Assembly (NCBI GenBank): GCA_003117195.1
Contig: BDSI01000096.1
Coordinates: forward strand, 248,001-312,000
Reading direction: 5' to 3'
DNA from: Eudorina sp. 2006-703-Eu-15
Lineage: Eukaryota > Chlorophyta > Chlorophyceae > Chlamydomonadales > Volvocaceae
DNA: 64,000 nt
The notes beneath the pieces are model-generated. The model was not told the origin of the DNA, did not search any database, and saw only the letters and a list, made by a program, of their open reading frames with translations. Numbering within the stretch: position 1 is the stretch's first letter; each line of letters begins with the position of its first letter. Shown one piece after another: positions 35,467 through 47,743 of this stretch. The translations under genes were made by a program, and so were the position numbers.

Positions 35467-37537
35467 ACGAGGCAGCGTGTGGGAACGGCGGTGCGGGGTG
35501 GTACGGAGTGGTAGGGACCTACCGCGGGTGTTCTCGGATGTGGACTCCCGTCGGTCCGTTCCTGGTGACCCCAAGGGGCGGTGGTGCGTCTCCAAATTGA
35601 GACTGACTGACTGAGTTGAAGTGACCACTGGCCGCCCCCCAGGGAGACAGATGGGCGCAGCGCGCGGGTTCTGGAGTGCCGAAAGGTGGCTTCGTGCTGT
35701 TGTCCCAGTGAAACGCACCAGCGGGTCGGACTGTGCGCGGCGCGGCGCGGGGGGTAGACATGGGAGGACGGGGAGATGATGAGCGAGAGGGCTGCCTGCC
35801 TCCTCAGTTCTCCGCCTCCTCAATCCGCATCGCGTCGTGATGCTGGCGGGCGGGCGAGTCCGTCGAAGTTGCTACGCGTAGTGCGATGAGGCGGGCGTTC
35901 TCGCGACGGGAACGAGGACAGCTGCGGCGCAGGAGTGTGGACGCGAGCCGCAGAGGGGGCACCGGTTCTCTCGGGAGGCCGTGTGCTGGGAAGTCATGGG
36001 CTTAATTTGCTTGACCGAGGGTGAGACCGAAAAGGCTTGGTGGCAAGTTCGAGAAGTGCGCAGCGGGTGTGGGGCTGAACAGTCGTGACGATGAAGGAAC
36101 AAGGGTAGGGATAGGGTAGAGTATAGCGGAGGGAGAGGATTTTCGGGTTCTGGGGGGTTTTAACGTGTTGCAGCAGTGGCGCTGTGGACACTGAGCGTGT
36201 GGCCTGCAGAGGCTGGGCTGATTTTGGCCATACGGTGGCGAGGGGAGGGGCAGACAAGCGACTGTGCAGGATCGAGCCACCGGCGTCGTGTTTACGTGTG
36301 AAGAGGTGACATGCGAGACACACTCACTCACACACATACACACATGTGTGTTGGTTTTTTTGTCTAAACACATACCGTACATGTGCGACCAACCCAACCG
36401 GTTCGTAGCAACGGCAGGAGGACGCGAGGGATTGTTCGATTGTCGAGGAGGGGGCTGAAAGCGTGTTCACACCCGTTCCAATGTTCCAGTTTGGATCAAA
36501 GAGCGTCTGTCCCCCACTTACCCGGTTCGGCAGCGACGCGAATCATGCAGATGGAACGAGCTCACCATATGAAAATGTCTGCAGTCACAAATGCCGTCGG
36601 CGCCTACACAGGAACGGCCCGACCCCCAACCCAGGGGTTGTGCTGCTCCCGTCACCCGCGCACAAGTCAGAACCACATCCGATGGCAACGCGTACGCGTC
36701 TCGGATGTGACCCCTGCCTGCGGTGGTTCGCCTGCGCGGCGCAAGTGCCCAGTACCGTCACTCCAGGGTCTTCGAGCTCCACACTGAGTATCCGCAGACT
36801 CAGGATCCCAAACACACCCACCCCAAGTCAAGGCAGGCACTTGGTCAGCCTTCGGCCAGAAGAAAGCCCGCTCTTGCGTGTGCCACTAAAACGGAACAAG
36901 CAGCGCACTACCTTCATCCCGGCCTTTCTATTACCGTCATTCACGGTTTGGGAAATGGGTACACAATTTACGCATACGGGCGATCGTTGGGCATTACCAC
37001 GCGCATTGCATGGCACGCAGCCCGTCCCTGCCCGCCGATCCATATACACCCACATTTCCGGGCTCAGCTAGGCCCCTTGAATCTCACGCACTCCTGCCCC
37101 GCCTGCCTACGAAGACACACACACACACACACCAGCAAGCGCTAGGCCCGGTCAGATATGCAACACACATACACACACACGGGTTGCAATTCTAAACCCA
37201 CGCGTGATACCGTAACCTTTGGCAGCTTTCTTCGCACCATCCGCTCCCCCCCTCTCTAACAAGACGACAACCGGCTTTCAGTCTCACGGCGCAGGCTCAC
37301 GGCGCAGGTTTCGGCGACCAGTTCGCAAGGGCCAGGCCACCGGCAACGCGGCAACGGCCACCAGTGTACGACGGCGTCACGCACCCAGGAGATCAGAACG
37401 CGCTGCACACCGCTAGTTACCCCTAGAGGCAGTAACGTGCAGTACAATACCGATGAGCAAATAAATTGAACAAGGCGGATCGGGGACCGCAGCACGGGCA
37501 GTCCTGGCGCGGGGTCAGGGCCAGGGCCAGGGCCAGG
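35467..37537. other. Convergent intergenic region
   Basis: This lies between the eIF3j stop and the stop of the minus-strand Kir-like gene and probably holds both 3' UTRs. No exon is supported. It has (CA)n runs near 36320-36350 and 37111-37131, and one copy of the dispersed GGGTTGCAATTCTAAAC motif at 37180. Confidence 0.45.
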
Positions 37538-40500
37538 CTATGAAGCCGCCCGAGAGGCCTCCTCAGCGGTTGGAGGACCGTTATCGACCGGCTCTCCGCT
37601 GCCGCCCGACTCCTGACCGCTGACGACCTGCTGCAGCTGGTTCTGCTCCTGTTCCCCTTGCAGGAACGACTCAATGTTCTGGAGGACGGCCTTCAAGGAG
37701 CGAGGGTCCTGCCGCGTCTGGGCGTCGAGGGCGTCGCACAGAAGGGGCGGCGGCGGGGTAAGGGGCTTTGGACACACAGGGTGGGCATTTGGGTACTAGG
37801 GTATGTGCTGTGAACTACACACATCGCATACGGTACTGCCGTACCTGCCGAAGAACGCACAGATACACACACGCGGGCGGTTATGGGTGGGCTTCTTGTT
37901 AAACACACACGCCACGCGGGTTGCAATTCTAAACACACGCCACGCGGCTCAGTTCGCCAGCACACGATAACACATACGATAACACATGCCTGACATGGTC
38001 AGAAGTGAAGAGACAGACAGTCAGGCAGAAGACAGTCAAACACATACGCGCACCCACTTCCTAAATGCCCCGCCTTGGGCAGCCCTGGACCGAAACCGGA
38101 GCTGCAGCTTCGGCTTCTTGCGCACCCATCGCATATCACACACCAGGAGGGGCAGACGCATTCAGGCGATGCCCCTCTCCCCAAGTCGAGCGCCAAACCC
38201 GCCTCAGACGGAGACACGGCAAGGAGCTGCCAAGGAGCCGCCAAGGAGCCGCCTTGCCGGAACCGTTCGCGAGGGGCCACCCAACCAACGGCCGCATTAC
38301 TGCCCCCAGCCCCATCCCACTTGCCCGCAACCCCACACGCCGTGGACGGGGCGCATGCACGCACCGGCGTCTCCGAGGTCCTGGTGAACCGCGAGCCGCT
38401 TTCCTGCTGCGGCCACAGCGGGCGGCTGGAGCTGATGCTGGCCGTGTCGCCCTGTGAGCTGGCTTCCTCGGTGTCGTCGTCATCTGGGCACCCGGGGGGG
38501 TATGCGGGGGGGCACCCGGGGTGGGGCACCCGGGGGGGGGTATGCGGGCATTGACGGGGGCATTGACGGGGGCATTGACGGGGGCAGTGACCGAGGCCGC
38601 AAGCACACACGGCAACCCTGGGTTGGGTCGGCGTCCGTGAAAGCCTAGCGGGGAGGGGGGCCCGGGTTAAAAAAGACAGGGCCAGACCCAGAAGTCTGGC
38701 GGCGTGGGGGTAGCCGCAGTCCGACCCTCCCCTCCCCTGGTGCGTCGGGGGCAAGGCCACAGCCGCAGCCACAACCACCGCGTGTCCCAACTAACAACCA
38801 CCAGGTAGCCAACCAATAAACATCAAGGGGGCAATGCTGCCTGCCGCAGCAGCCTTGGCTGCTCCGGCGGCGGGCGCACGGCGTGCCCGCGGTGAGGGGC
38901 TGCGGGCGCAGCACACACAATGCATACAGGCAGACTATTGGCCGCCACTCGGCCCCTCGCATGTCACGCACTCCTGTTCTGCCTGCCTCAATAACAGTTC
39001 TCTTACGGTATGCCGTACACACGCGCGGCGTCCCCCAGCCCCGCCAGGGCCCACCCACCTGCGGCTCGCCGGGGGCCGCCCGCCGGCATCCCGCCGGGGC
39101 CCGCAAACCCGGCGAACGTGCCCGGCAGCCGCGACTGCGGCCCGTCCGCCCCGCCACCCGGCAGCAGCAACATCTCTGAGGGGCTGCGGTGTATGAGGGG
39201 CCGCTGCGCCAGCTGCTGCGACGAGTACTGCCGATGCAGCAGCTGCGCGGGCTGGGGCCGCGGCCGCGGCTGGGGCTGCGACTGGGGTTGGGGGCCATTT
39301 GACGCGGTCGTGGAAGCGGAGGCGTCCATTGCGGTCAGCACCGCGGGGGCCGGCGGGGTCAGCTGCCCCGGCGCCCCCGGTTGCTGGGCCAGGCCCAGAC
39401 CGGTGAGTGAGCCGGAGGAGTCCGAGCGCTCCAGGTCTCCGTGCAGCGCCAGGACCGCTGGGACGGGGGCCTGGGCCTGGATCGGCGGCCGGGCCTGCGG
39501 TCGGAACAAGAGGGTACACATGCGATGTAAGCCTCCAGCCCATATGTGGCACGGACCAGGTGCGGAAACCCGCCATGGTTTGGTTTGCTAGGCCGCAGCG
39601 CCGCCACCACAAACGGGGCTCCGTACCCTGTACGGCCACCCTCGCGCCGGACGTGCAGCCCCTGGCGTGAAACCCGTAGAAGGGATGCAAACCAGCAGCC
39701 GTCAGACGGCCCCCGCGAAATCCGGTTCGACGGTGGTAATGACCAGGGGTACATGTATCGCACGCGGGCCTTAGAAGCCCTATTGACTCACCAGCCGGGA
39801 GCCGCCGGCCGTGGAGGGTGGTTGCATCGCCGGGGCCGCGGGAGGAGGCGCTTGCTGGGTTCCGGAGCCCCCGAGTTCCGACGCGGCGGCGGTGGCGGCG
39901 GCGGTGACTCCGGGCGGGGTGCCCGGGAGGTTGCCCAGGTGACTGAGCCGCGGAGAGATGGACGGCTGCGGGGAGGATGTGTCCGGGACAGGGGTGCGGG
40001 TGGGTGAGAGGCTCCGCAGTCGGGGTTCCTCCGCACACCCGCGGGCGAAGAGCGTGAGGGCGCAGCATCAGGCAGCCCCCAAGGGTGCGGACGCGCGGTC
40101 CTGGCCCCCCTGTCCCACTGCATCACGTACAATCGTATACATGTAGAGCCGTACTGGCAAAGCTTCGCCCTCAGGCCAAGCCCTCCGTACCCCTCTCGTC
40201 CACCGCTCCCTCCGGGGGCCCATGACACTCCCCCCCCACATACACACACAGCGCACCGGTGTCGAGTGGTGGTCGGGTCGGGGGAAGGCCGGCATGTTGA
40301 TGGGCGCGATGGCGTGGAACTGCCCCCAGTCCAGTGTGGCGCCCAGCTTGGAGGAGGTGCCCAGCGCCGCAGTGCCGCTGCTGGGCCGCACCACCGGCAA
40401 GAAGACGTAGCCCCACTGGGAGTCCGGGGGTCGGGGAGGGTTGGTGGGGCCGAGAGGGGAAGCGCCGCGGGAGGGCGGCGAGGCCGGGGAACGGTGGAGT

Positions 40501-43409
40501 CATGTGGGTCGGTGGACAGGGGACGGGCGACGCAGGCGGCAGGGCAGGTCGGAACACCTCCCTCCCCCGGCCGTTTCCCCTCAACCCCCGGCGGATCATG
40601 GCGCCGCACTTCGACGGTGGCGGTACATTCGGTGACGAGCGCACGCAACGGTGGGCGCAACGGTGGGTACGAGTCAGCTACCCGACGTGATGACTCCTGA
40701 GGAGACAGCCCTGGAGTGCAAGCCGACTGCAACACGGAGGCCCCCGGTGGGAGCTGTTCGTCGGAACACCCTACGCGGGTCATTCAATCCATAAAAAGGG
40801 CCGCGACGGGGCCTCGCGCGGACCTCGGTGCGGCCGGTGGCGCAGCTACCTACCGTACCCGGGCCCCGGCCCCAAGGCATCCGTTGATCTTCGGTGGCAC
40901 ACATGGCTCTCGTGCCTCACCCATCCCCGACGTTTCTTTCTTTTTTCAATTCAACCCCGACGGCACGCAGCCGCTCCTCCTGCCCCGCGGGTACCCAACG
41001 GCGGCTGAGCCGCCACAGGACGCAGTACGACGCAACGGGGGGACGCATCAAGGACATCCGAACACCCAGGCCGCCAGCCGTCCCCGCCTGGGGGCCCTGC
41101 CCTGCCCTGCCCTGCCCCACCACACCTTGATGTCGCCCATGACGCTGTACACCCGCGTACGCGTCACCACCTCCTGACGCGGGTACAGCGTGCCCTGCAG
41201 CCCAAACACGGAACACGCACCGACACGGACACGGAGACAACACACCGAACACGCAGAAGCACCGAACACGCAGAAGCAACAGCAGTCCGACGTGCGTGTG
41301 GATGGGAAAGGCACGTCGCTCGTCCCCCTCGGCCGGTGAGCGGTGTCGGGGATAGAGAATCTGATGGCACCGCAAAGCCCCTGGAGCGACATAAGGTCAC
41401 TAGGGTTCGTGTGTACGGCACCGCCTTCCTCCGAAACCAAGCACCACCAAGGAGACAGGATGCCTGATGCGCGCCGCCCCCACCCGCCGTATGCGGCACA
41501 TACACCCCAGCCTGCCGCCCTACGGTAGCGCCGTGCAGGTGGCAGCAACCGTCACACGCGGTCGTGCGCTGTGGAGGCTTTTCCGCCTCTGTGGAGTCTT
41601 CTTCACAGGAGTCCCCAGCCCCGTGCCAACCTCCCCCCCTTCCCGGCCCCACCCCCCGTGCCATCCTTCCCTCCCCGCCTTCCCACCCCCCGGCCCCTGT
41701 GCCCACGTCCTCCGACGCACCCGGGCCACCACCACCACCTCCGCGTCCGCGTCCTGCCGCATCCCCCGCTGGCTGGCCCAGTGCGCGATGGGGCTGCGGA
41801 CGGGGTCCAGCTCGTGCAGCATCGTCACCGGGTACCTGGGGGGCGGCGGTATGTGCGTACGAGCAAGGGGAGTACACACATCATACCTCTTCCTTGTTTA
41901 TCTAATAATATTATCAATATTATTATTCATACAGTTATCAATATTATTTATATATTTAACTTTAGGGGTGTGTGCTTAGCTTGTAAGTATCGTGGGCCTG
42001 GGCGGCTCGGGCGGCTTTCTCGCTAAAGACACACTCCTCGGTTCTCGCGGCTCGGTCCTCCACTCACCCCACCCTGCTTCCGTATGTCCTCCGCTCACCC
42101 ACCCACCCACCTCAACAGCAGGTCCACCGGCTCCAGCTCCAGGGGGTGCTCCTCGTACGGTAGCTTCTCGCCCTCGACCGTCTCCGTCGCGTTCCAGCGG
42201 TACAGGTGGGCGGACACCTGCGTGCGTCAACAGGAGGGGGAGGAGGGGGTGGGGGAGGTGGGGGCAGGAGAGTATAGGAAGGTGTGGGGGGCAGGGGGGC
42301 ACGTGGGAGGAGGGCAGCGGGGCCGGGTGCAGCAGCAGAGGCCAGGGGGAGGTGGCGCGCAGCGGGCAGCGCAACGGCCTCAACCGCTGACCGTTGTGAT
42401 GGGTTGGGATGGCTGGAGCTGCCCTTATCCCCCTCGTCCACCCGCCCTACCAGCCCATACACCGGTACCCGGCCCCAGGAGGCTGTGTGGTTGCAGAGTT
42501 ACGACTGCGCCCGCGGTCCTTGCACACCCCCTACACCCCTACCCTACTTTTCTAAGCACACCTACCCCTGCCCGCACCCCAGTGTCCGCCGGCACCCACC
42601 CACCCACCCACCCACCTGCACATCGACCACCTGGCCGGGGTAGGTGTCGCCCAGCCTGCGCGCGGCACCGGGGCACACAGTGTGTCCCAGTGGGTGAGAT
42701 ACCCGCCGGGACCGAGTGCGTGTGTGTGCTAAGAGGCCGCGCCAGGGTGAGGACCGAGCCCGAATGGTCCGCCCGATGTTCCGCCCGGAACCAGCTGCCA
42801 GGGCGCCCCACCACACCCCAAGCCCCTCCAATCACCGCGCCTGGAACCTACGATCGTTTACCTGCGGCTCCTTCATCCCCACTCCCTCCCCCCACCCTGA
42901 ATCCCCCCCGCTCCGCAGCATTCGTTGCCAGGACACCCCCCCCACGTAAGTATACTGCGTAGTGTTGGGTGTGCCCGGGGTCGTTCTTCGGGTTTGTTTC
43001 TTTTTTTAATTTACCCCCACCCCCCCCAATTACGACATGAGCTGTTCGCATTACTCAAACCCCATAACCCCGCATCTCACACACCCTCCCAGGCGGGTCC
43101 TTTCCTTGAATGCATATCACAAACCCTAAACCCTTTTTACGCGGGACGGTGACCGGGCGGGGGTGTGTGTTTAGAATTGCAACCCGCCCCGGGGTGTGTG
43201 TGTGTCTCTCTCTCTCTCCTTCTTTCTTGCCCTCTCCCTCCTCCTCGGTGGTCGCAGCCGCACCTGAACATGAGGTAGGGCTTGCCGTTGCGGCAGGCCA
43301 CCACCGCATCCAGCGACAGCACCAGCGTGTTCTCGTTCAGCAGCCGCCCCGGCACGACGCCGCCCGCGCCCGCGCCCGCCACCACCTGCAGCACCAACAA
43401 CACCACCAT
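37538..43409 (-). CDS. Kir-like channel unit lacking its own M1 and pore exons
   Basis: Ten exons encode about 540 residues: 43409-43264, 42655-42616, 42217-42111, 41835-41721, 41194-41126, 40415-40257, 39965-39792, 39494-39059, 38483-38365 and 37795-37538. The order of parts matches the Kir cytoplasmic domain: DAVVACRNGKPYLMFRLGD, then YPVTMLHELDPVRSPIAHW, then WGYVFLPVVRPSSG. A long Pro/Gln/Ser-rich extension and a C-terminal helix (SLKAVLQNIESFLQGEQEQN) follow. Exon 1 begins with a short hydrophobic segment (MVVLLVLQVVAGAGAGGVV) that aligns with the end of Kir M2. No M1, slide helix or TIGYG filter lies in the 345 bp between it and the upstream Kir gene. It could be a pore-less protein starting at 43409. 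Alternatively, an internal acceptor at 43386 (exon from 43385, phase 0) could join it to the upstream pore exons. The acceptor of the last exon is tentative. Confidence 0.7.
38515..38590. repeat. GGCATTGACGGG tandem repeat in a Kir-like intron
   Basis: Three to four copies of GGGGGCATTGAC-type units follow two copies of a GGTATGCGGG/CACCCGGGG block, just upstream of the penultimate exon on the minus strand. Confidence 0.7.
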
Positions 43410-43753
43410 CGCATGATGCGATTCGCATCGTTCCGCCAGCCCATCCCATCATTCCATCAGCCCATCAGAGGCATCAGTCGATATGCTCCCGAGAGCTGGG
43501 AAGCTGCGCTTCCCCTCAGGCGCGATCTTCTTCTCCACTCGTGCTGCGCCCCCTGGTCATGCCAACCAGGGCCGTGCTCCGAGTCACACTGCACAACCGC
43601 GCTTGGTTCCACTCCGCGCTGAACACAATTGCCTGGGGGCACCCGGTTGGTCCTGGTTGTAACCTGTAACTGTCGAAGACATACGGTTTGATACTTTCTT
43701 TGTCCTAGAAGGCGTGAACACATTGCTGCAGGACGAGAATCGTACAAGCGGCC
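43410..43753. other. Short spacer between the two Kir units
   Basis: These 344 bp lie between the stop of the complete Kir gene and the first ATG of the Kir-like unit. All three minus frames were read: no transmembrane or selectivity-filter sequence is present. Confidence 0.6.
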
Positions 43754-45066
43754 CTAGATCCACGGCGGCGCTCCCCCGGCCCCGGCATCGCGCCGCACCT
43801 TCTTGCTGAGCTGGTGGGGCTGCGCCATCTCATCCCCGAGGCCGGGCTGCGGATCCACGTCGTGGAACCTGCGACGGACAGCCACCGGACAGCCGCGGCC
43901 GCTTGACGCCTCACGAGCCCACGTGACCAACCGCTGCCAAAGCGAGGTCCGCCGGGCCCCCTGACGCCCGCGGCGTCTCATCCTCCTCCTAATGATGGCG
44001 CCCTGGCGCGAGGTGGAGACCCCCGCCCCCCAGCCCCCGCCCCAGCCCCAGGAGCTGCCTGGGAGGCGGCTGCCTGGCGACTGCTGCTGTGCTCATCAGT
44101 TCCCCCACCCACCCACCCACCCACCCACGCATCCGAGCAACCACCACCACCACCACCACCACCACCACCACCACCACCACGCCCACCACCACCACCACCA
44201 CCACCATCACCACCACCACCACCCACCCAGCCTGTGACGCTGCGAACTGGGTCCGCCCCGGGGCCGCAACCCACCCCACCCCACCCGAACAGGAGCGGTG
44301 ACCGAAACGCTTTTGGCAAAACTTTGCTGCGAGTGCGGCGCCTCGCCTCGTCTCCGAATCCTCCGTGCTGTGTTTCCTGCTTGCCATCATCACTCGTCCG
44401 CCCATCCGCGAGGCCGCCACAGCCTGCCACAGGCCCGCAGCCCAGTCCGCCCACCCGACTCCGTTCCCGTTCACACACGGACACGCGCACATGTCGAGAT
44501 GGATGGGGCGGCCTAAAGTACTTGCTGAACCCTAGCCCTCCACACATCGGCGCGCGCTGCCTTGTGGCCCGAACGACGGATCAGGACACACACATACACA
44601 CACCTGGGTTCGGGCGGGCGGGCGGGTTTCATTTCTAAACACACACACCTGGACAGGTCGACCTCGTGCATGGTGTCGCCGCCTTTGGCCGGCCGGATGA
44701 CGTTGACGAAGGTGTGGCCCCAGTGGATCTCCGACGGCAGGTAGCTCTGACGCGCCATGAACGTGTCGCCCACCTGGGACGTGGCCTCCAAGGTCACCAC
44801 GATCTCGGCGCCCATCGCCTGCGGGCCCCCCCACACACACCAGCGACAGCGACGATCGACCGCCGCGGAGGGCCTCACACCGGCAGTTCAGATGTGCACC
44901 ATGTGCTGGTTCGTTTTTGCGTTTTTCGCCTTTTTACCAATGCACCGCAGCCAACCGCACGGCAGCATCTGCGGCCGGCTGCGGTGGGGACCGCCCCTTC
45001 CCGAAGTGCGGTCGGGCGCCCTGGCGCGCATGCACGGCCCGGAGCTGTGTGGGGGTAGGTGCAGGG

Positions 45067-45100
<34 letters not shown>

Positions 45101-47743
45101 GAACGCACACGCACCCTCCCTGGATGTCGCGCCCGCGACGGCAACACCCTGCCTCCAGGCTGCGGTGCGACAAGCGGGCGGCGAGGCCGGACGCCGCCTC
45201 ACCACATCTCACCTCGCTCGAACCCACCTTCTGACCCCACCCCACCCCACCTCAACTCATCGATTTATTCATAAAAATATAGTCCCATCCCACTTCATTG
45301 TTTGCCACCCGCTTTCAGTGCCCCCGCGCCCTACCCTGCCCTGCCCTCCGCTCACCTCGAGGCTCTGGGCCGTCTGTCCGAACAGCGGGCTGGACTCGTC
45401 GATGGTGTGCTCCACAACGACGGGCAGCAGCAGTGTGCGTTCCAGGGATACCGACATGTCCTGCGGGGCAGTTGGACCAAGTCGCACGGGTAGGAACTAG
45501 GAAGGGATACGTGAGCAGCAAATGTGAGCTGGACACGGCCAGGAACACCCGGTCACGTCAGATGATCACAGGGCTGCTTGGCTGTGCCACCGTGGCCAAA
45601 GGCCCTGCTGTCACTGCAGGCTCGCAACGGCCTACTCGTGTGCAGTGAGGTACGGATCACCACGAAAAGAATGACCACGAAAGGATCAACACGCTCTGGA
45701 TCCACGCAACGGCGCTGTCGTCATTTGGTTGATGTGAAACGCAGCCGACAGCCGCCCCTTGCTCCTGGAGACGGCAAGTTGCTGACCTGTCAGTCCGCTG
45801 GACACCCAACCCAACAAACAGAACCTGCACGCACCTGGGCGACGGCGGGTATCTGCTCTCCCTCCGCGGTGCGCCGCCCCGGTCCCCACGTGAACATGAC
45901 GACGCGGATCCGCGGGTCGATCACGGAGCGCTTCTGGATGTCCGCGATGCGAAACATGCTGCAGCCGCAGGGGGAGGACGGCGGCGCCAGGCAAGCACGA
46001 GCCCCAGCGCGTCGGGGAAGACACACGTCTGGTGACGTCTGAGACGCGAGTAGTGTTTCATTGCCATCCGGGTTGACACCTCCGTCAAAGGAACCACGCT
46101 CAAACGCCTCTCCATCAACGCTCAACCAGATTTGACACCTTCAACGCAATCACACCCACCAATAACTTACTTTTTAACGCAACCAGGCTTGGCACCGAAG
46201 CCCGATCGGAAGCTCTACTCAGCTTCCCGCGGCTGCGAACGACCCTCTCCAGGCACACACTCTACACCCGGGCTCGCCGGCTGGAGCCCTCCCTCCCCAC
46301 TCACAACTTCAGTTGGCCGTCTCGCCGCGCGATGCAGGCGCAGTCGCTGATGAGGATAGTCCGCGAGCGCTGCTTGGGGTGGGAGATGCGCGAGAAGACG
46401 ATGCCCAGGATGACGCTGTCCAGCAGCACCGCCTGGGCCGGGTGGCGTGCCGAGAGAAAGGTTTGGGCCAAATTCGAGCAAGACGACGGTGGTTTTGAGG
46501 TAGAGTGGCGCGGAGTGAGGCGAAGTCGGGGAGAGTGGTGTTTGCAGACGTCTTGCATAAGGCTGATGGGTGGGCGTCATGCACCCTGACCAGCCCGCGG
46601 CGAATCTTCACACACATAACGGCCCACATGCCGCCGGTTGGCGGGAGCCCGCAGACTCCACTCGCCGCCGCACCTCACCCCTCCTCACCCTCACACTACC
46701 TCCCTCTTGCCTCACCTGCAACGAATGAATGGACACAAGGACTGCCCCGGCCCAGCACTCGCCGGTGGCTCGCTCGCCGTAGCCTGCACGGCGCGGAGCA
46801 ACGCGGTGGCTACTGATATTCGCCTAAACAGGGTTCGGCTCGATGCCGGGCTTGTTGGTCTACGAATCGGTAGCCCAGCCCAGGGCATGCACTTGCATTG
46901 GGACCTGGGTCCCAGGGCACGAGACGCACCGATAGTCTGTTGCGTCTCCGTGGCGTACATGAATGCCGAGCGGAATCCGTGGAATCCAATAAAGCAGCTG
47001 CCGTTCCACCTGCATGGGTAGCGCAGCTGCCGGCGTCGGTCAGGCGAAAGAAACACGTGGCTGCATGGATCCATGCGGCCCCCTTCCGCACCTCCATATC
47101 AAGTAGTAGATGGAACTCCAACCCAAGAGCATGAAGAAGTACCAGATCACGAGTAAGGCAATCAGCTGCGTCAGAGGAGCGTTCACGGCCGTGGTGTAGA
47201 AGTCTGCGCGACGTTGACCAAAGTGAGCAGTCGTAAGGGTAGTGCTGATTCGAACTCACGGGTGAGCGCCCTGCGCTGCCATCTCAAGCTCTACCTCTTC
47301 GAAGGATGTGGGTCCAGAACGTCTGAAAGTCGATACCAACGTACCGCACGCGTGACCTTCCTGCGTATCTGCAATGCGTGGAACGCCAAGGAAAACAGAC
47401 AGGTCCGGTTGATCTCAGTGCCCTCTACCAAAGGGCTTTCAGGTGGGTAACGTTTCTCTCGTACGACGGGAACGCACTCGCACGATGGGGTTGAGCACGC
47501 AACGCCAGGTCGCTCGGAACGCTACTGCACTTACTTTCCAGTCGCCACAAGGCACGGTAATTTTTTCTTCTCACGCTCGGCTGCATAATACCCAGCGCCA
47601 CGATCAAGAGTCCACCTGTCGGTGCGCATCCTTTTCTGGATGAGCTCACGCTCCTCGATATCTACAGTCTGCTCCGCTTGGCGCTCCGTATAAGCATTCC
47701 CTGCTGCATCTGTTAAAAGCCATTCCTGCAGGTTTCCTGGCAT
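43754..47743 (-). CDS. Inward-rectifier potassium channel (Kir family), complete
   Basis: Ten exons encode about 394 residues: 47743-47535, 47368-47295, 47203-47092, 47009-46930, 46783-46716, 46432-46305, 45958-45835, 45460-45356, 44818-44649 and 43868-43754. Every junction is GT-AG and phase-consistent. The parts run in Kir order: cytoplasmic N-terminus, slide helix (WTHILRRDFYTTAV), M1 (LIALLVIWYFFMLLGW), pore helix (FRSAFMYATETQQ), and the selectivity filter TIGYGER with its glycine split by an intron. M2 follows, then the immunoglobulin-like cytoplasmic domain (FMFRIADIQKR, VVVEHTIDESSPLFGQ, EIHWGHTFVNVI). The post-filter Cys (GECWAG) expected to pair with the Cys before the pore helix (NGSCF) is present. 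The product should be a tetrameric K+ channel of the plasma or an organellar membrane. Regulation by PIP2 is a family property, not shown here. Confidence 0.92.
44141..44224. repeat. (CCA)n microsatellite in the last Kir intron
   Basis: An interrupted CCA run of about 84 bp is preceded by a (CCCA)n run at about 44105-44129. Confidence 0.95.
44602..44645. repeat. Dispersed motif copy at a splice donor
   Basis: This is nearly the same as 786-835. On the minus strand it begins at the donor of Kir exon 9 (GTGTGTGTGTTTAGAAATG), so the motif follows the 5' splice site directly. Confidence 0.6.
45068..45099. repeat. (CAG)n microsatellite
   Basis: This is a pure CAG run of about 32 bp inside a Kir intron. 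It is not coding in the gene model. Confidence 0.9.

Noticed and set aside
46820..46930. Kir filter seeming to lack YG, with a 25-nt intron leading to VPNASACPG
   Set aside because: An intron from the same donor to an acceptor at 46784 gives TIGYGER and a proper M2 start in phase. That is far better than a 25-nt intron ending in a stop.
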